Origin: Oceanisphaera pacifica
GTDB taxonomy: Bacteria > Pseudomonadota > Gammaproteobacteria > Enterobacterales > Aeromonadaceae
NCBI RefSeq assembly: GCF_017498065.1
Contig: NZ_JAGDFX010000011.1
Location: 1 to 64,000, forward strand
Length of the DNA: 64,000 bases
Direction of reading: 5' to 3'
Positions 9,194 through 17,552 of the stretch are shown here, in pieces. Made by a program: the position numbers and the translations under genes. How positions within the stretch are numbered: position 1 is the first letter of the stretch; each line of letters opens with the position of its first letter. Under the pieces are notes generated by a model. The model was not told the DNA's origin. It made no database searches and worked only from the letters and a program-made list of their open reading frames with translations.

Positions 9194-9264
9194 GTCATTG
9201 CGAGGCACGAAGCAATCCATTTCAAACAAAGCTATACGTCTAACGCTGTACGCCTTACGTTAAA
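9194..9264. repeat. Partial copy of the GTCATTGCGAGG repeat
   Basis: The left end and about 60 bases of interior (AAAGCTATACGTCTAACGCT, then GTACGCC) match copy A. The right end is missing and the sequence runs into the flgE terminator region. The whole 8319-9398 gap contains only these repeats, AGCTGTCAGC-type stretches, the flgF promoter and the flgE terminator. Confidence 0.7.
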
Positions 9265-9325
9265 GAAAAACTGCGGTTTTGTTTTTTTCATAAGGCGCTT
9301 AGCGTAAAGCGTATGGCTGTCAGTT

Positions 9326-9356
9326 AAAAAAACACCGCCTTTTAAGGGCGGTGTTT
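9326..9356 (-). terminator. Terminator after flgE
   Basis: Arms AAACACCGCC (9330-9339) and GGCGGTGTTT (9347-9356) form a hairpin followed on the minus strand by a run of seven T. It lies about 45 bases after the flgE stop and separates the flgBCDE transcript from the flgF promoter. Confidence 0.85.
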
Positions 9357-9398
9357 AGTTTTACTGATAGCTGGCAGCTTACCGCTGAAAGCTATGTT

Positions 9399-10745
9399 TT
9401 AACGTATTTGTAGTATGGTCTGCTGTAGGGTGCTGTTCACTTCTAGGGCACGGGAGTTGGCTTGGAAGTTACGTTGAGCGGTGATTAGGTCAACCAGCTC
9501 AGAGGTTAAGTCGGTATTAGATTGCTCTAATGCCGCCACACTCACTTTACCAAACACACCGGTATTAGGCTGGCCGGTCACTACATCGCCAGACAATAGA
9601 GACTCGCGCCATTGGGTATCACCAATTTGCGTTAAGCCTTGCTCGTTAGGGAAACGCGCCATGGCCACAATACCTAAATTTTCGGTAGTACCGTTACTGT
9701 AAGTGGCTTGTACTAGGCCATCGGTTCCTACATCTACCTTAGTTAAACGCCCCACTGTGGCACCGTCTTGGGTAGATTTTGTTACTTCAAATGCGCCTGA
9801 ATTTAACGTGGCATCGGGTATTGTTATTTTAATGGTTTGCGAAGGATCAGAGCCATTATTAAATCCCAAAGCTTCAGTTGTCAGTTCATTAGACGCAGGA
9901 ACAGCAGGAACTGCAGGAGGCCCTGGCTGAGCAGGAGTGCCAGGCGTGATCTCAAGCTTGCCTGCAGTATCAAATTCTAATGTATGAGAATCAGGAAAAG
10001 GAGGAGTTGCACCGTTATCAGTAAGCGCATTTTCTCCATCTACATATACAAACATTTCCCACTTATTGTCTGTAATAGCAGGAGTAACACCCGGAGCTGT
10101 AGGCCCAGTTTTCACAAAGTACTGGGTCATAGTGTGGGTGTCGCCCAAAGAGTCGTATACCGTCATTGAAGTAGATGAGGTATAAGTCTCTGAATCGGTC
10201 GGATCAAATTGATTTAAATCCAATGCATCAGATTTAGTCGGCAGATTAATGCCGGTTTTTACTTCCCCTGTTGCTTGAGGCTGACCGGCTTTATCAGGGA
10301 TCTTTAACGCTTGAGTACTATTAATACCTAAACCTGCGGGCGTGCCATCTTCGTTGGCTTTGTAAGTTTGTAAGAAGTGACCTTGCGAGTTAGTCACATA
10401 ACCTTCGTCATTAAGACGAAAAGCACCGGCACGAGTAAAGGTACGATCTAGGGTTTGCTGTTCGTTAGCCATGACAAAAAAGCCACTGCCGTTAATCGCC
10501 ATATCTAGCGAGTTATTGGTGAACTGCAGTGCACCTTGGTGAAATTGCTGCGACACGGCCGCGGTTTGTACACCACTACCGGTTTGGGTTTTACCATTGG
10601 CAAAAATAGAGTTGGCGTACACATCGGCAAACTCGGCGCGCGACTCTTTAAAACCAAGGGTGTTAACGTTGGCAATGTTGTTGGCCGTTACGTCTAGATC
10701 TTTCTGCGCCGCGTTGACGCCACTAAGGGCTATATTAAAAGACAT
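9399..10745 (-). CDS. flgE: Flagellar hook protein
   Basis: FlgE polymerises into the hook. The 448-residue product begins MSFNIALSGVNAAQKDLDVT with the NNIANVNTLGFKESRAEF axial motif and ends TSELVDLITAQRNFQANSRA. A Pro- and Ala-rich insert around residue 270-290 (PGTPAQPGPPAVPAVPA) lies in the surface-exposed domain. It follows flgD by 11 bases and is the last gene of the flgBCDE unit. Confidence 0.97.
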   Translation of the reverse strand: MSFNIALSGVNAAQKDLDVTANNIANVNTLGFKESRAEFADVYANSIFANGKTQTGSGVQTAAVSQQFHQGALQFTNNSLDMAINGSGFFVMANEQQTLDRTFTRAGAFRLNDEGYVTNSQGHFLQTYKANEDGTPAGLGINSTQALKIPDKAGQPQATGEVKTGINLPTKSDALDLNQFDPTDSETYTSSTSMTVYDSLGDTHTMTQYFVKTGPTAPGVTPAITDNKWEMFVYVDGENALTDNGATPPFPDSHTLEFDTAGKLEITPGTPAQPGPPAVPAVPASNELTTEALGFNNGSDPSQTIKITIPDATLNSGAFEVTKSTQDGATVGRLTKVDVGTDGLVQATYSNGTTENLGIVAMARFPNEQGLTQIGDTQWRESLLSGDVVTGQPNTGVFGKVSVAALEQSNTDLTSELVDLITAQRNFQANSRALEVNSTLQQTILQIR

Positions 10746-10756
10746 TTATGTGCTCC

Positions 10757-11455
10757 TTACGCGGCTTTATTGCCGGCAATTTCAAGTACTTGGTTTAGAG
10801 GTATGCCCCCTAAACCAGATAAATTAACTAACGTTGGGCTGTTCGCACTGCCCAAGGTCACGCTGTCTACTCGGCCAAAGACCAAGGCATTCAGATCTTC
10901 ACGCTGGTTATCCACTAACCCACTGACTTTAACTTTGTATTGGCCTTTTGGAGCGGGCTCGCCTTGTTCATTTAAGCCGTCCCAACTAATAGGCACGTTG
11001 CCGCGCTGCGGGCCATCTAGGCTCATGGTACGCACCACCTCACCTTTTTCGTTTTCTATACGGATCACCACGTTATCAGCACCTTCACCGGTTACGGCTA
11101 CGCCTTCGACGGTATCGGACTCATCCCAATAAGACAGGTTACTCGGTAACAATACTTTTTGCCCAACTAAGCTGGAAGCTTGCAATGCTTGGCTTGAGGT
11201 CATCACTTCACTTAAACCCGAGAGTTTTTCACTCATTTGGTTAATACCGTCAGCACTGGTAAAAGCCGTCATTTGGGCAATCATGTCGGAGTTATCTGCC
11301 GGATCAAAGGGGTCTTGATAGGCCAACTGTTGCGTCATAAGTGCAAAGAAATCTTCTTGGCCAAGCTCGGTACGGCCCGGATCTTTGGCTTTATCGGCTG
11401 GGCTTTGCTCGCCCGGCCATTTCATGCCGTCTAGGTAGTCTTGATTAACCTGCAT
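10757..11455 (-). CDS. flgD: Flagellar hook-capping (scaffold) protein
   Basis: FlgD caps the growing hook and directs FlgE assembly. The 232-residue product has the N-terminal signature LGQEDFFALMTQQLAYQDPF with DNSDMIAQMTAFTS, followed by a FlgD Ig-like/tudor region (about 80-215) with DGLNEQGEPAPKGQYKVKV. It sits between flgC (6-base gap) and flgE (11-base gap). Confidence 0.97.
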   Translation of the reverse strand: MQVNQDYLDGMKWPGEQSPADKAKDPGRTELGQEDFFALMTQQLAYQDPFDPADNSDMIAQMTAFTSADGINQMSEKLSGLSEVMTSSQALQASSLVGQKVLLPSNLSYWDESDTVEGVAVTGEGADNVVIRIENEKGEVVRTMSLDGPQRGNVPISWDGLNEQGEPAPKGQYKVKVSGLVDNQREDLNALVFGRVDSVTLGSANSPTLVNLSGLGGIPLNQVLEIAGNKAA

Positions 11456-11461
11456 TATGTG

Positions 11462-11881
11462 TTATCCCTTACCTAAGCGCAGTGTTTGTTGCAGCATTTG
11501 TTTGGCGGCATCAGCCACTTGCACGTTTGTTTGGTAATTACGTGAGGCGCTAAGCATATCGGTCATTTCTTCTACCACATTCACATTCGGCTTATAAATA
11601 AAGCCTTCTGCGTCTGCCATAGGATGATCGGGGTGAAACTCTTTTAGCAAAGGCTTATCTGACTCAACAATTGCCTCAACTTTAACACCGACGCTTTCTT
11701 GACGATCTGACAAAGCATGCTCTAAATCGGCGGCAAATACAGGTTTGCGAGCACGATAAGTTTCATTGATGCTTGAGCTGACGCTATCGGCGTTAGCCAA
11801 GTTACTGGCGGTCGTATTTAGCCGTACCGACTGCGCACTCATGGCACTGCCGGAAATATCAAATACCTTAAATAGGCTCAC
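11462..11881 (-). CDS. flgC: Flagellar proximal rod protein FlgC
   Basis: FlgC is a proximal rod subunit of 139 residues, the usual size. The start is a GTG at 11879-11881 that overlaps the flgB TGA stop (GTGA), with an AGGAG site upstream. Motifs are [15 protein letters not shown] near the N-terminus and [20 protein letters not shown] near the C-terminus. Confidence 0.97.
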   Translation of the reverse strand: MSLFKVFDISGSAMSAQSVRLNTTASNLANADSVSSSINETYRARKPVFAADLEHALSDRQESVGVKVEAIVESDKPLLKEFHPDHPMADAEGFIYKPNVNVVEEMTDMLSASRNYQTNVQVADAAKQMLQQTLRLGKG

Positions 11882-12279
11882 ATTGAATCTCCTTTAATGG
11901 CTTTTAGCAGACCGCTGATTTTACTGTTTAAAAATTCAAGCGAAGCCTGATATTGCAAGGCGTTTTCCATATAGCTATTACGTTCTGTTTGTACATCTAC
12001 CGTATTACCGTCACCGGTATCGGGTTGATTAGGTACCCGAAACTGCACACTACCTGGTGGGGCTAAATCAACAGCAAAATGTTGCTGGTTAGTTCGGCTA
12101 AGCGAAAAACCTTGCCCAGTTTGTGCCTGCTCTAATGCCGACTTAAAGTCCATGTCTTTGGCTTTATAGCCTGGCGTGTCGGCATTGGCCAAGTTACCGG
12201 CAAGTAACTCTGCACGGCCAGAACGCGTTACTAAGGCGTGTTGATGAATACCAAAGGCTTTATCGAAGGAAATCGTCAC
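11878..12279 (-). CDS. flgB: Flagellar proximal rod protein FlgB
   Basis: FlgB is the first rod subunit. The start is a GTG at 12277-12279 with a GAGG site upstream; the product is 133 residues. It shows the [19 protein letters not shown] motif and a C-terminal [15 protein letters not shown] helix. It is the first gene of the flgBCDE operon, about 125 bases from a perfect sigma54 site (12404-12419). Confidence 0.97.
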   Translation of the reverse strand: MTISFDKAFGIHQHALVTRSGRAELLAGNLANADTPGYKAKDMDFKSALEQAQTGQGFSLSRTNQQHFAVDLAPPGSVQFRVPNQPDTGDGNTVDVQTERNSYMENALQYQASLEFLNSKISGLLKAIKGDSM

Positions 12280-12403
12280 CCAGCACCTCTTGCGCTACGT
12301 TATTGCCACAGGCGGCATAATATTGCCGCCAGTCGCTTACATTAAGGGGAAACGGCGAACTATAACGACTGATCACCTTTGCCCATTTCTTACTTGTATA
12401 TTA

Positions 12404-12419
12404 AGCAAAACTTGTGCCA
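12404..12419 (-). promoter_or_regulatory. Sigma54 (-24/-12) promoter for flgBCDE
   Basis: On the minus strand the sequence is TGGCACAAGTTTTGCT, an exact TGGCAC-N5-TTGCW match. The predicted start lies near 12392, leaving a leader of about 115 bases before the flgB GTG. Confidence 0.9.
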
Positions 12420-12455
12420 AGTATTAACGGGCTTGTGTTTATCGGCTAAAACAAA

Positions 12456-12488
12456 GCAGCCCACATTAATAAGATTAATGTGGGCTGC
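12456..12488 (-). terminator. Terminator after cheR
   Basis: The perfect 15-base arms GCAGCCCACATTAAT and ATTAATGTGGGCTGC flank a 3-base loop. The minus strand continues TTTGTTTTAG. The hairpin lies just downstream of cheR and upstream of the flgB promoter, insulating the two units. Confidence 0.85.
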
Positions 12489-12510
12489 AAATAAGCACGA
12501 GAGAGTGGTG

Positions 12511-13332
12511 TTACTTTAGTCGGTAAATGATACCTGGGTTACAACGGATCATTTCAAACTTATCCGATAAACCCGTTAGTGACTCTGATGCGCCGAGTAG
12601 TAAATACCCGCCTGGGTTTAGCGACTGTGCAAACTGGTTAAGGATCTTGGTTTTATTAGCCGGTGAGAAGTAAATTAACACGTTACGACAAAAGATAATG
12701 TCAAACTTACCTAAGAGGCTGTAGCTGTCTAACAGGTTAAACGGCCGAAAAGACACCATATTTCTTACTTTATCTTTTAACTGCATTTTGCCATCGGCGA
12801 GTGGCGTAAAAAAATGGCTTCTGCGCTCAGGTGATAACCCTCGAGCCAGTGATAGGCTATCGTAAATGCCATTTTTGCAATGTTCTAGCATACTCGTAGA
12901 AATGTCGGTGGCAACAATTTGCAGCCCGGGCAAACCACCAGGCTTGCGTGCTTGATATTCAAGTGCTGTCATGGCAATGGAATAGGGCTCTTGCCCAGAA
13001 GAGCTGGCAGAAGACCATATCTTTAAGGTTTTACCCGGCTTCGCCAGCTCAGGAAATAACTTTTCTGTGAGCAAGGTAAACGGATAAGCATCACGAAACC
13101 ATAAGGTTTCGTTGGTCGTCATGGCATCAATTACTGCAGTTTTAAGCTCTCGCTCACGAGGCGACATACTTTTAGTCACTAAGTCGTCCAATGACTCTAA
13201 ATGAAAACGAGCTAATAACGGCGACAGACGGCTTTTTACCAAATACTGTTTATTATCCCCCAGCACAATGCCTGTGCTAGTTTCTAAAAACTGGCAAAAA
13301 GCGCGATACTGTGGCTCGGTCAGATTCTTCAT
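12511..13332 (-). CDS. cheR: Chemotaxis protein methyltransferase
   Basis: CheR transfers methyl groups from S-adenosylmethionine to glutamates of chemoreceptors. The N-terminal helical domain (about 1-75) precedes the Rossmann-like methyltransferase domain with IWSSASSSGQEPYSIAM and FDIIFCRNVLIYFSP. The ATG at 13332 is preferred to the TTG at 13335 because of spacing to AGGGAA. The product is about 273 residues and lies 27-30 bases downstream of cheV. Confidence 0.96.
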   Translation of the reverse strand: MKNLTEPQYRAFCQFLETSTGIVLGDNKQYLVKSRLSPLLARFHLESLDDLVTKSMSPRERELKTAVIDAMTTNETLWFRDAYPFTLLTEKLFPELAKPGKTLKIWSSASSSGQEPYSIAMTALEYQARKPGGLPGLQIVATDISTSMLEHCKNGIYDSLSLARGLSPERRSHFFTPLADGKMQLKDKVRNMVSFRPFNLLDSYSLLGKFDIIFCRNVLIYFSPANKTKILNQFAQSLNPGGYLLLGASESLTGLSDKFEMIRCNPGIIYRLK

Positions 13333-13358
13333 CAATTCCCTGTTCCTTTATGCCTGTT

Positions 13359-14273
13359 TTAAAGTGCGCCCTTCACAGCGGTGGCTAATTCGTCAGGGTG
13401 GAACTTAGCAATAAAATCGTTCGCCCCTACTTTTTCAATCAATGCTTTATTAAACACCCCACTTAAAGAAGTGTGCAAAATCACATGTAAATCTTTTAAT
13501 GATGGGTTGTTACGAATTTCAGCAGTGAGGGTGTAACCATCCATTTCCGGCATTTCTACATCAGAAATCACCATAGATAACTGCTCATTAATGGGCCCTA
13601 TCGCTGCTAACTCTTTTAGCTTATTAAGGGCCAGTCGACCATTTTCAGTAACGATAACCTCAAAGCCTAAGTTCACTAATGTTTTATGGATTTGACGACG
13701 CGCCACCGATGAATCATCGGCTATCAAAATCGGCTTTTGTTCACCTGTAATTAAACCAGACACTTCTTTCACTAACTCATCTTTTACCACTGAGTGAGCA
13801 GGGATGATTTCATCCAATATTTTTTCTACATCTAGGATTTCAACCAGCTCACCGTCTATTTCTGTTACCGCTGTCATGTAGTTTGACCGCCCAGCCCCTT
13901 TAGGGGGAGGCAAAATAGACTCCCAATTGACGTTGATAATACGTTCAACCGAGTTCACTAAAAAGCCTTGTATGGTGCGGTTATACTCAGAAATAATAAC
14001 AAAGCTATTGTCTACCTCGGCTATGGGTCGCCCCCCCATAGCCTTGCTAATATCAATAATAGAGATGGTTTGGCCACGAATATTGGCCACTCCTTTGATC
14101 ACCGAACTACGTTGTGGAAAAGCGGTCAAGTTAGGGCACTGCAACACTTCTTTTACCTTGAACACATTTATGCCAAATCGTTGACGGCCATTCAGCTTAA
14201 AGAGCAATAGTTCTAGCCTATTTTGACCAACAAGCTGTGTTCTTTGGTTGACTGAGTCAAGTATTCCTGCCAT
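13359..14273 (-). CDS. cheV: Chemotaxis coupling protein with receiver domain
   Basis: CheV couples chemoreceptors to CheA and can be phosphorylated. I place the start at the ATG at 14273 (MAGILDSVNQRTQLVGQN), which has GGAG upstream; this gives 304 residues. The CheW-like domain covers about 15-165 and the receiver domain about 180-304, with phosphoacceptor Asp238 in VISDVEMPEMDG and an acidic pair DD186-187. A sigma28-like promoter at 14422-14448 would drive cheV-cheR. Confidence 0.96.
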   Translation of the reverse strand: MAGILDSVNQRTQLVGQNRLELLLFKLNGRQRFGINVFKVKEVLQCPNLTAFPQRSSVIKGVANIRGQTISIIDISKAMGGRPIAEVDNSFVIISEYNRTIQGFLVNSVERIINVNWESILPPPKGAGRSNYMTAVTEIDGELVEILDVEKILDEIIPAHSVVKDELVKEVSGLITGEQKPILIADDSSVARRQIHKTLVNLGFEVIVTENGRLALNKLKELAAIGPINEQLSMVISDVEMPEMDGYTLTAEIRNNPSLKDLHVILHTSLSGVFNKALIEKVGANDFIAKFHPDELATAVKGAL

Positions 14274-14311
14274 CACCCTTTCTCCGTATATGCCACGCCC
14301 AAAGGGCTGCA

Positions 14312-14327
14312 TGGCATGCTTTATGCA
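14312..14327 (+). promoter_or_regulatory. Weak sigma54-like site upstream of flgA
   Basis: TGGCATGCTTTATGCA resembles TGGCAC-N5-TTGCW, with a mismatch in each half (T for C, A for T). It lies 115 bases before the flgA ATG. It is only a candidate. Confidence 0.3.
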
Positions 14328-14421
14328 TATTTTAATGCCGATTGCGATATTCGTGCGCTGTTAAATGCTAGCCTATCACTCGCACTCTGCGCACGCCAGC
14401 TGCGGCCAGCTTACCGTTACT

Positions 14422-14448
14422 TTATCGGCCACGAGGTAATAATGCTTA
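14422..14448 (-). promoter_or_regulatory. Sigma28 (FliA) promoter for cheV-cheR
   Basis: On the minus strand the sequence is TAAG, 15 bases, then GCCGATAA. The -10 is a perfect sigma28 match and the -35 differs by one base from TAAA. It overlaps the flgA start region on the opposite strand, so cheV has a leader of about 140 bases. Confidence 0.65.
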
Positions 14449-15209
14449 GAAACATTTTCTTATTTTGTTTTGTTGTTCGCCCTGTTCTACGAGCAGCGTA
14501 TAAAATATTGTTATATAAAAAAGAGGTAACTTCAATTTTGCTTCTTAGTAGCTTGGCTATAGAGGTGCAAGCGCAGGCAACAAATCTCTCTGTGCATGAA
14601 AATATTCGTCATTATGCCGAAGACTATGTTCGCGATTTAGTTCCCGTACAACCAGATGATAAGTTAGAGGTTAATGCCGCCAGCATTGATACGCGAGTAC
14701 AACTTACTGAGTGTGTAGGTAAGTTAACCGCTGATATTAGAGGCTCAGGTGACATAAAACGTAACACTCATGTCTATTTGCAGTGTCATGAAACCCCGGG
14801 CTGGGACTTATTTGTCCCCGTTAGGGTGCGCACTCTTAAACCTGTGGTGACGGCGCGAGATCCTATTGCACGCAACACACTGCTACAGGCGCCAGATCTT
14901 GTAATAAAGTATGAAGATGAGGTTTTATTGCGTGGTGATATTTTTAGCCGTATTAACGAATTAGTTGGCTCTCGCAGTAAGCGCGATTTACGCCCAGGGC
15001 AGCCAATACGCAGCAGTCAGCTTTGCGTGGTATGCAAAGGTGACAAAGTCAGTATTTTGGCACAATCGGGGGGCTTGATGCTAAAGACAAACGGCATTGC
15101 TGAAGAAGACGGCTCATTTAATGACAGCATTCGTGTGAGTAACCTTAATTCAGGCAGAAAAATTAGTGCCCGTGTGATGGCCGCCGGACAAGTAAAAGTT
15201 AATTTATAA
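14442..15209 (+). CDS. flgA: Flagellar P-ring assembly chaperone
   Basis: FlgA is a periplasmic chaperone needed for FlgI to form the P-ring. The frame opens at 14316, but the ATG at 14442 has GAGG at 14433-14436. The product is 255 residues, with a long hydrophobic leader ending near LAIEVQAQA. A downstream TTG (LLLSSLAIEVQAQA) would give a more ordinary signal peptide, so the exact start is uncertain. The C-terminal SAF/FlgA domain includes ARDPIARNTLLQAPDL and LRPGQPIRSSQL. It is divergent from cheV and followed by flgMN. Confidence 0.93.
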   Translation: MLRNIFLFCFVVRPVLRAAYKILLYKKEVTSILLLSSLAIEVQAQATNLSVHENIRHYAEDYVRDLVPVQPDDKLEVNAASIDTRVQLTECVGKLTADIRGSGDIKRNTHVYLQCHETPGWDLFVPVRVRTLKPVVTARDPIARNTLLQAPDLVIKYEDEVLLRGDIFSRINELVGSRSKRDLRPGQPIRSSQLCVVCKGDKVSILAQSGGLMLKTNGIAEEDGSFNDSIRVSNLNSGRKISARVMAAGQVKVNL

Positions 15210-15216
15210 ATTTTGC

Positions 15217-15243
15217 TAAAGTTATTGCTAACAAGGCCGATAC
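15217..15243 (+). promoter_or_regulatory. Sigma28 (FliA) promoter for flgMN
   Basis: TAAA, 15 bases (GTTATTGCTAACAAG), then GCCGATAC matches the FliA consensus in the -35 and in seven of eight -10 bases. It lies about 37 bases before flgM, so flgM would be made both from flgA read-through and from its own late promoter. Confidence 0.85.
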
Positions 15244-15279
15244 CCTTTTTACGCAGCAGCAGAATTAGGACACTCAATT

Positions 15280-15600
15280 ATGGCTATCGATAAATTACCC
15301 ACGAGCTTAGGCAATAGTACGCCACTAGCAAACAACAAGTATAAACAAAACATTGGTAACGAAGCCGCACCCAGTGCTGCAAAAAATACCGTTGCTACTA
15401 CCCAAGACTCGGTAACGCTCACTCCTCAGGCGCAGCGCCTTAGTCAAGTGCAACACAACTTGGCGAACACGTCTGCACCCGATAATAGCGCTAAAATAGA
15501 AGCGTTAAAAAAAGCCATTAATGAAGGCACTTATCAAATAGACAGTGATAAGCTGGCTGCCAATATTTCAAGCTTTGAACAGGACTTAGAAGGCCTCTAA
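15280..15600 (+). CDS. flgM: Anti-sigma28 factor
   Basis: FlgM binds FliA (sigma28) and holds late flagellar genes off until it is exported through the finished hook-basal body. The 106-residue product has the conserved C-terminal half KIEALKKAINEGTYQIDSDK, and the disordered Ser/Thr/Asn-rich N-terminus usual for the family. It is followed by flgN after 1 base. Confidence 0.95.
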   Translation: MAIDKLPTSLGNSTPLANNKYKQNIGNEAAPSAAKNTVATTQDSVTLTPQAQRLSQVQHNLANTSAPDNSAKIEALKKAINEGTYQIDSDKLAANISSFEQDLEGL

Positions 15601-15601
15601 T

Positions 15602-16015
15602 ATGTCGCTTGCTGCGCTACTAGACACCCAACAATCACAACTTAAGCAACTGCTGGATATTACCCAGCAGGAGCTTGAGTTAATTACGCAACGCAAAGCA
15701 CTAGCGCTGCCTCCGTTAGCAGAGAGTAAGCAAGCTTTGCTGACTCTTATTCAAAAAACCGATAGCGAGCTTGCTCATCATCCCGACAAAGCGCGCTTAG
15801 CTGACGAATTTAAAGACCAAGTTAGTCTATTGCGAGACTTAGTCACTGAATGCCAAGAGCGCAGCCAAGTGGCCGAACAGTTGCTAGAGCAATCATTAAA
15901 TGGCATACGCCAGCTCAGTAATATCTTAAGCAAACTGCACGAACGCCAAAGCATGACCTATGATCAAAAAGGTCACACTAAGGGTATTAATAAAGGTGCA
16001 GGCTTTAAGGTTTAA
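15602..16015 (+). CDS. flgN: Flagellar export chaperone for hook-associated proteins
   Basis: FlgN escorts FlgK and FlgL to the export apparatus. The 137-residue product is predicted to be nearly all helical, rich in Gln and Leu, with the family ending LSKLHERQSMTYDQKGHT. It sits directly after flgM, the standard arrangement, and is followed by a strong terminator. Confidence 0.93.
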   Translation: MSLAALLDTQQSQLKQLLDITQQELELITQRKALALPPLAESKQALLTLIQKTDSELAHHPDKARLADEFKDQVSLLRDLVTECQERSQVAEQLLEQSLNGIRQLSNILSKLHERQSMTYDQKGHTKGINKGAGFKV

Positions 16016-16039
16016 GTTATAGCACTAGATGCCAAGCTC

Positions 16040-16080
16040 AAAAAACACCACTTTGATACATATATAGAGTGGTGTTTTTT
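16040..16080 (+). terminator. Terminator after flgAMN
   Basis: Arms AAAAAACACCACT (16040-16052) and AGTGGTGTTTTTT (16068-16080) form a hairpin with a T-run, 25 bases after the flgN stop. The A-run on the other side would also let it act for flgP on the minus strand. Confidence 0.9.
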
Positions 16081-16100
16081 GTGGCCGTAATTTTTAATCC

Positions 16101-16145
16101 ATTCAACATTCAACATTCAACATTCAACATTCAACATTCAACATT
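16101..16145. repeat. Heptanucleotide tandem repeat (ATTCAAC x about 6.4)
   Basis: Six exact copies of ATTCAAC plus ATT lie between the flgN terminator and the flgP stop codon, ending 6 bases from that stop. A different 7-base array occupies the same position after phoU (53418-53456). Confidence 0.95.
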
Positions 16146-16151
16146 ATTAAC

Positions 16152-16544
16152 CTACTCGCCACGGCGTAATTTTTCATAGCGGTTTAAGTCTAATTTGAGT
16201 TCGGTAATGTACATATCGCCGTCAGGATAACTATTCACCACTTGAGCGCCACGCACTACACCACGGCTGCTATTGCTTACTGTGCCATCTTGTAAAACAT
16301 GGCTATTCATAGTGCTAGAGCTCGACGACATCACGCCACCTAGTTGCTCGGTGAGCTCGCGATAAGCATCCATTTTAGAAGCGCGCATGGCGTGTAATAA
16401 CTTTTGCTGATAGTTGCTGGGGCTTTGCAAGCTGATAGGCGCATAACCCACAGCATGCAGGGGTTCACTTTTACTAAATAGCGGTGACTGAGCACTACAT
16501 CCACTCAACATAACCAGCAAAAAAAGCCCAAATTTACTTCGCAT
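16152..16544 (-). CDS. flgP: Flagellar outer-membrane lipoprotein FlgP
   Basis: FlgP is an LPP20-type lipoprotein associated with the outer rings of sheathed or polar flagella in Vibrio and related genera. The 130-residue product has a lipoprotein signal MRSKFGLFLLVMLSGC (Cys16) and the LPP20 core with RASKMDAYRELTEQLGG. Its start overlaps the flgO stop by 11 bases, so the two are translationally linked. Confidence 0.9.
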   Translation of the reverse strand: MRSKFGLFLLVMLSGCSAQSPLFSKSEPLHAVGYAPISLQSPSNYQQKLLHAMRASKMDAYRELTEQLGGVMSSSSSTMNSHVLQDGTVSNSSRGVVRGAQVVNSYPDGDMYITELKLDLNRYEKLRRGE

Positions 16545-17289
16545 AACGTCTCCTTTCTGCTGGTGTTATTACACGCGTTTGTGGGCCTTTGGCTCTTAGT
16601 AAACCTGCCACTAAATACTCAGGAATAAACTGCTGGGCACTGGCAACTAAGCTATTATCGGCCATGGCCACCAAGCGCGCATTAATTAAACGCCCTCCTG
16701 TGGTTTCGCTCACCGTGCCGTGCAGTAAATAACGTGCATCAATACGAGGGCTTAACTGACGATAATCTCGACTGGTACTCACATCACCCTCTGGGGTAAT
16801 ACGAATAAATGGCAATGCTTTAAAATCGACCACCCGTAAGCCATATTGATTAAGCTGAAACATCATGGTTTCAGACAGCAGACGACTAAAGTCATCTTGG
16901 CTTTGATAATCTTGCTGATCGACAAAGCCACTCACCGCAATGCCCGACTGCTCGTTAAGGTTATGAGCACTAGACACAAGGCGATACGCCAATGCCGACA
17001 TATGCTGTTGTATTTGTGTTTGGCCGCCCACCAAAGAAGGACCCGCCTGAGGAAGATAGGCACTGCGAGATCCCGCGCTCATGCGCATGGGCACGCCGTC
17101 TTGACTGTGACGAGGCGATATCTCGGGGCCAACTAAGGGGCCCAATGGCTGATTGTTAATATAATGAGATGCATGATCATGAGGCAAATAGTGATGTTCA
17201 GCATCAAACAGCTGTGCCGGCGGCTCTTGTTCTGCTGTTGTGCAGGCTGTTAATCCCAGCACCGCCACTAGCAAAAAGGCTTTACTCAT
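16534..17289 (-). CDS. flgO: Flagellar outer-membrane lipoprotein FlgO
   Basis: FlgO works with FlgP and FlgT in flagellar stability and motility in Vibrio and Aeromonas. I choose the second of two adjacent Met codons (MSKAFLLVAVLGLTACTT, start 17289), which sits 5 bases after GGAG. Lipobox LTAC. The FlgO domain (about 85-215) includes SGFVDQQDYQSQDDFSRLLSETMMFQLNQYGLRVVDFK. A sigma28 promoter lies at 17324-17350. Confidence 0.9.
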   Translation of the reverse strand: MSKAFLLVAVLGLTACTTAEQEPPAQLFDAEHHYLPHDHASHYINNQPLGPLVGPEISPRHSQDGVPMRMSAGSRSAYLPQAGPSLVGGQTQIQQHMSALAYRLVSSAHNLNEQSGIAVSGFVDQQDYQSQDDFSRLLSETMMFQLNQYGLRVVDFKALPFIRITPEGDVSTSRDYRQLSPRIDARYLLHGTVSETTGGRLINARLVAMADNSLVASAQQFIPEYLVAGLLRAKGPQTRVITPAERRRYAK

Positions 17290-17323
17290 CATGACTCCAA
17301 CTTTAATCAATAATATTCATAAG

Positions 17324-17350
17324 GTATCGGCTTACCTACCACAAACTTTA
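17324..17350 (-). promoter_or_regulatory. Sigma28 (FliA) promoter for flgOP
   Basis: On the minus strand TAAAGTTT, 11 bases, then GCCGATAC matches the full FliA consensus except the last base. It lies 35 bases before the chosen flgO start. Confidence 0.88.
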
Positions 17351-17470
17351 CTTACCATCGAGTACGCCACGCTAGGCGCTCAGCATAACAGATATAATGA
17401 CACACTTTAGCGACAAATAAGTAGCCTAGGCCAAGGAAGGCCTCTTAGTGGGTTAGCCGTTATCTTTCTA

Positions 17471-17486
17471 TGGCAAGCTTTTTGCA
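17471..17486 (+). promoter_or_regulatory. Sigma54 (-24/-12) promoter for flgT
   Basis: TGGCAAGCTTTTTGCA matches TGGCAC-N5-TTGCW except for A at the last base of the -24 element. It lies 67 bases before the flgT start. An inverted partial copy (CTTGCCA) ends at 17498, but its -12 half does not match well. Confidence 0.78.
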
Positions 17487-17552
17487 TAATCCTTGCCAAG
17501 AATGGATTAATGGCGTTATTTAATTAAATAGCCATCTTACACAGGTGATTCC

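Noticed and set aside
17483-17498. Divergent sigma54 site for flgO (TGGCAAGGATTATGCA on the minus strand)
   Set aside because: The -12 half lacks the TTGC core and flgO already has a near-perfect sigma28 site much closer to its start.
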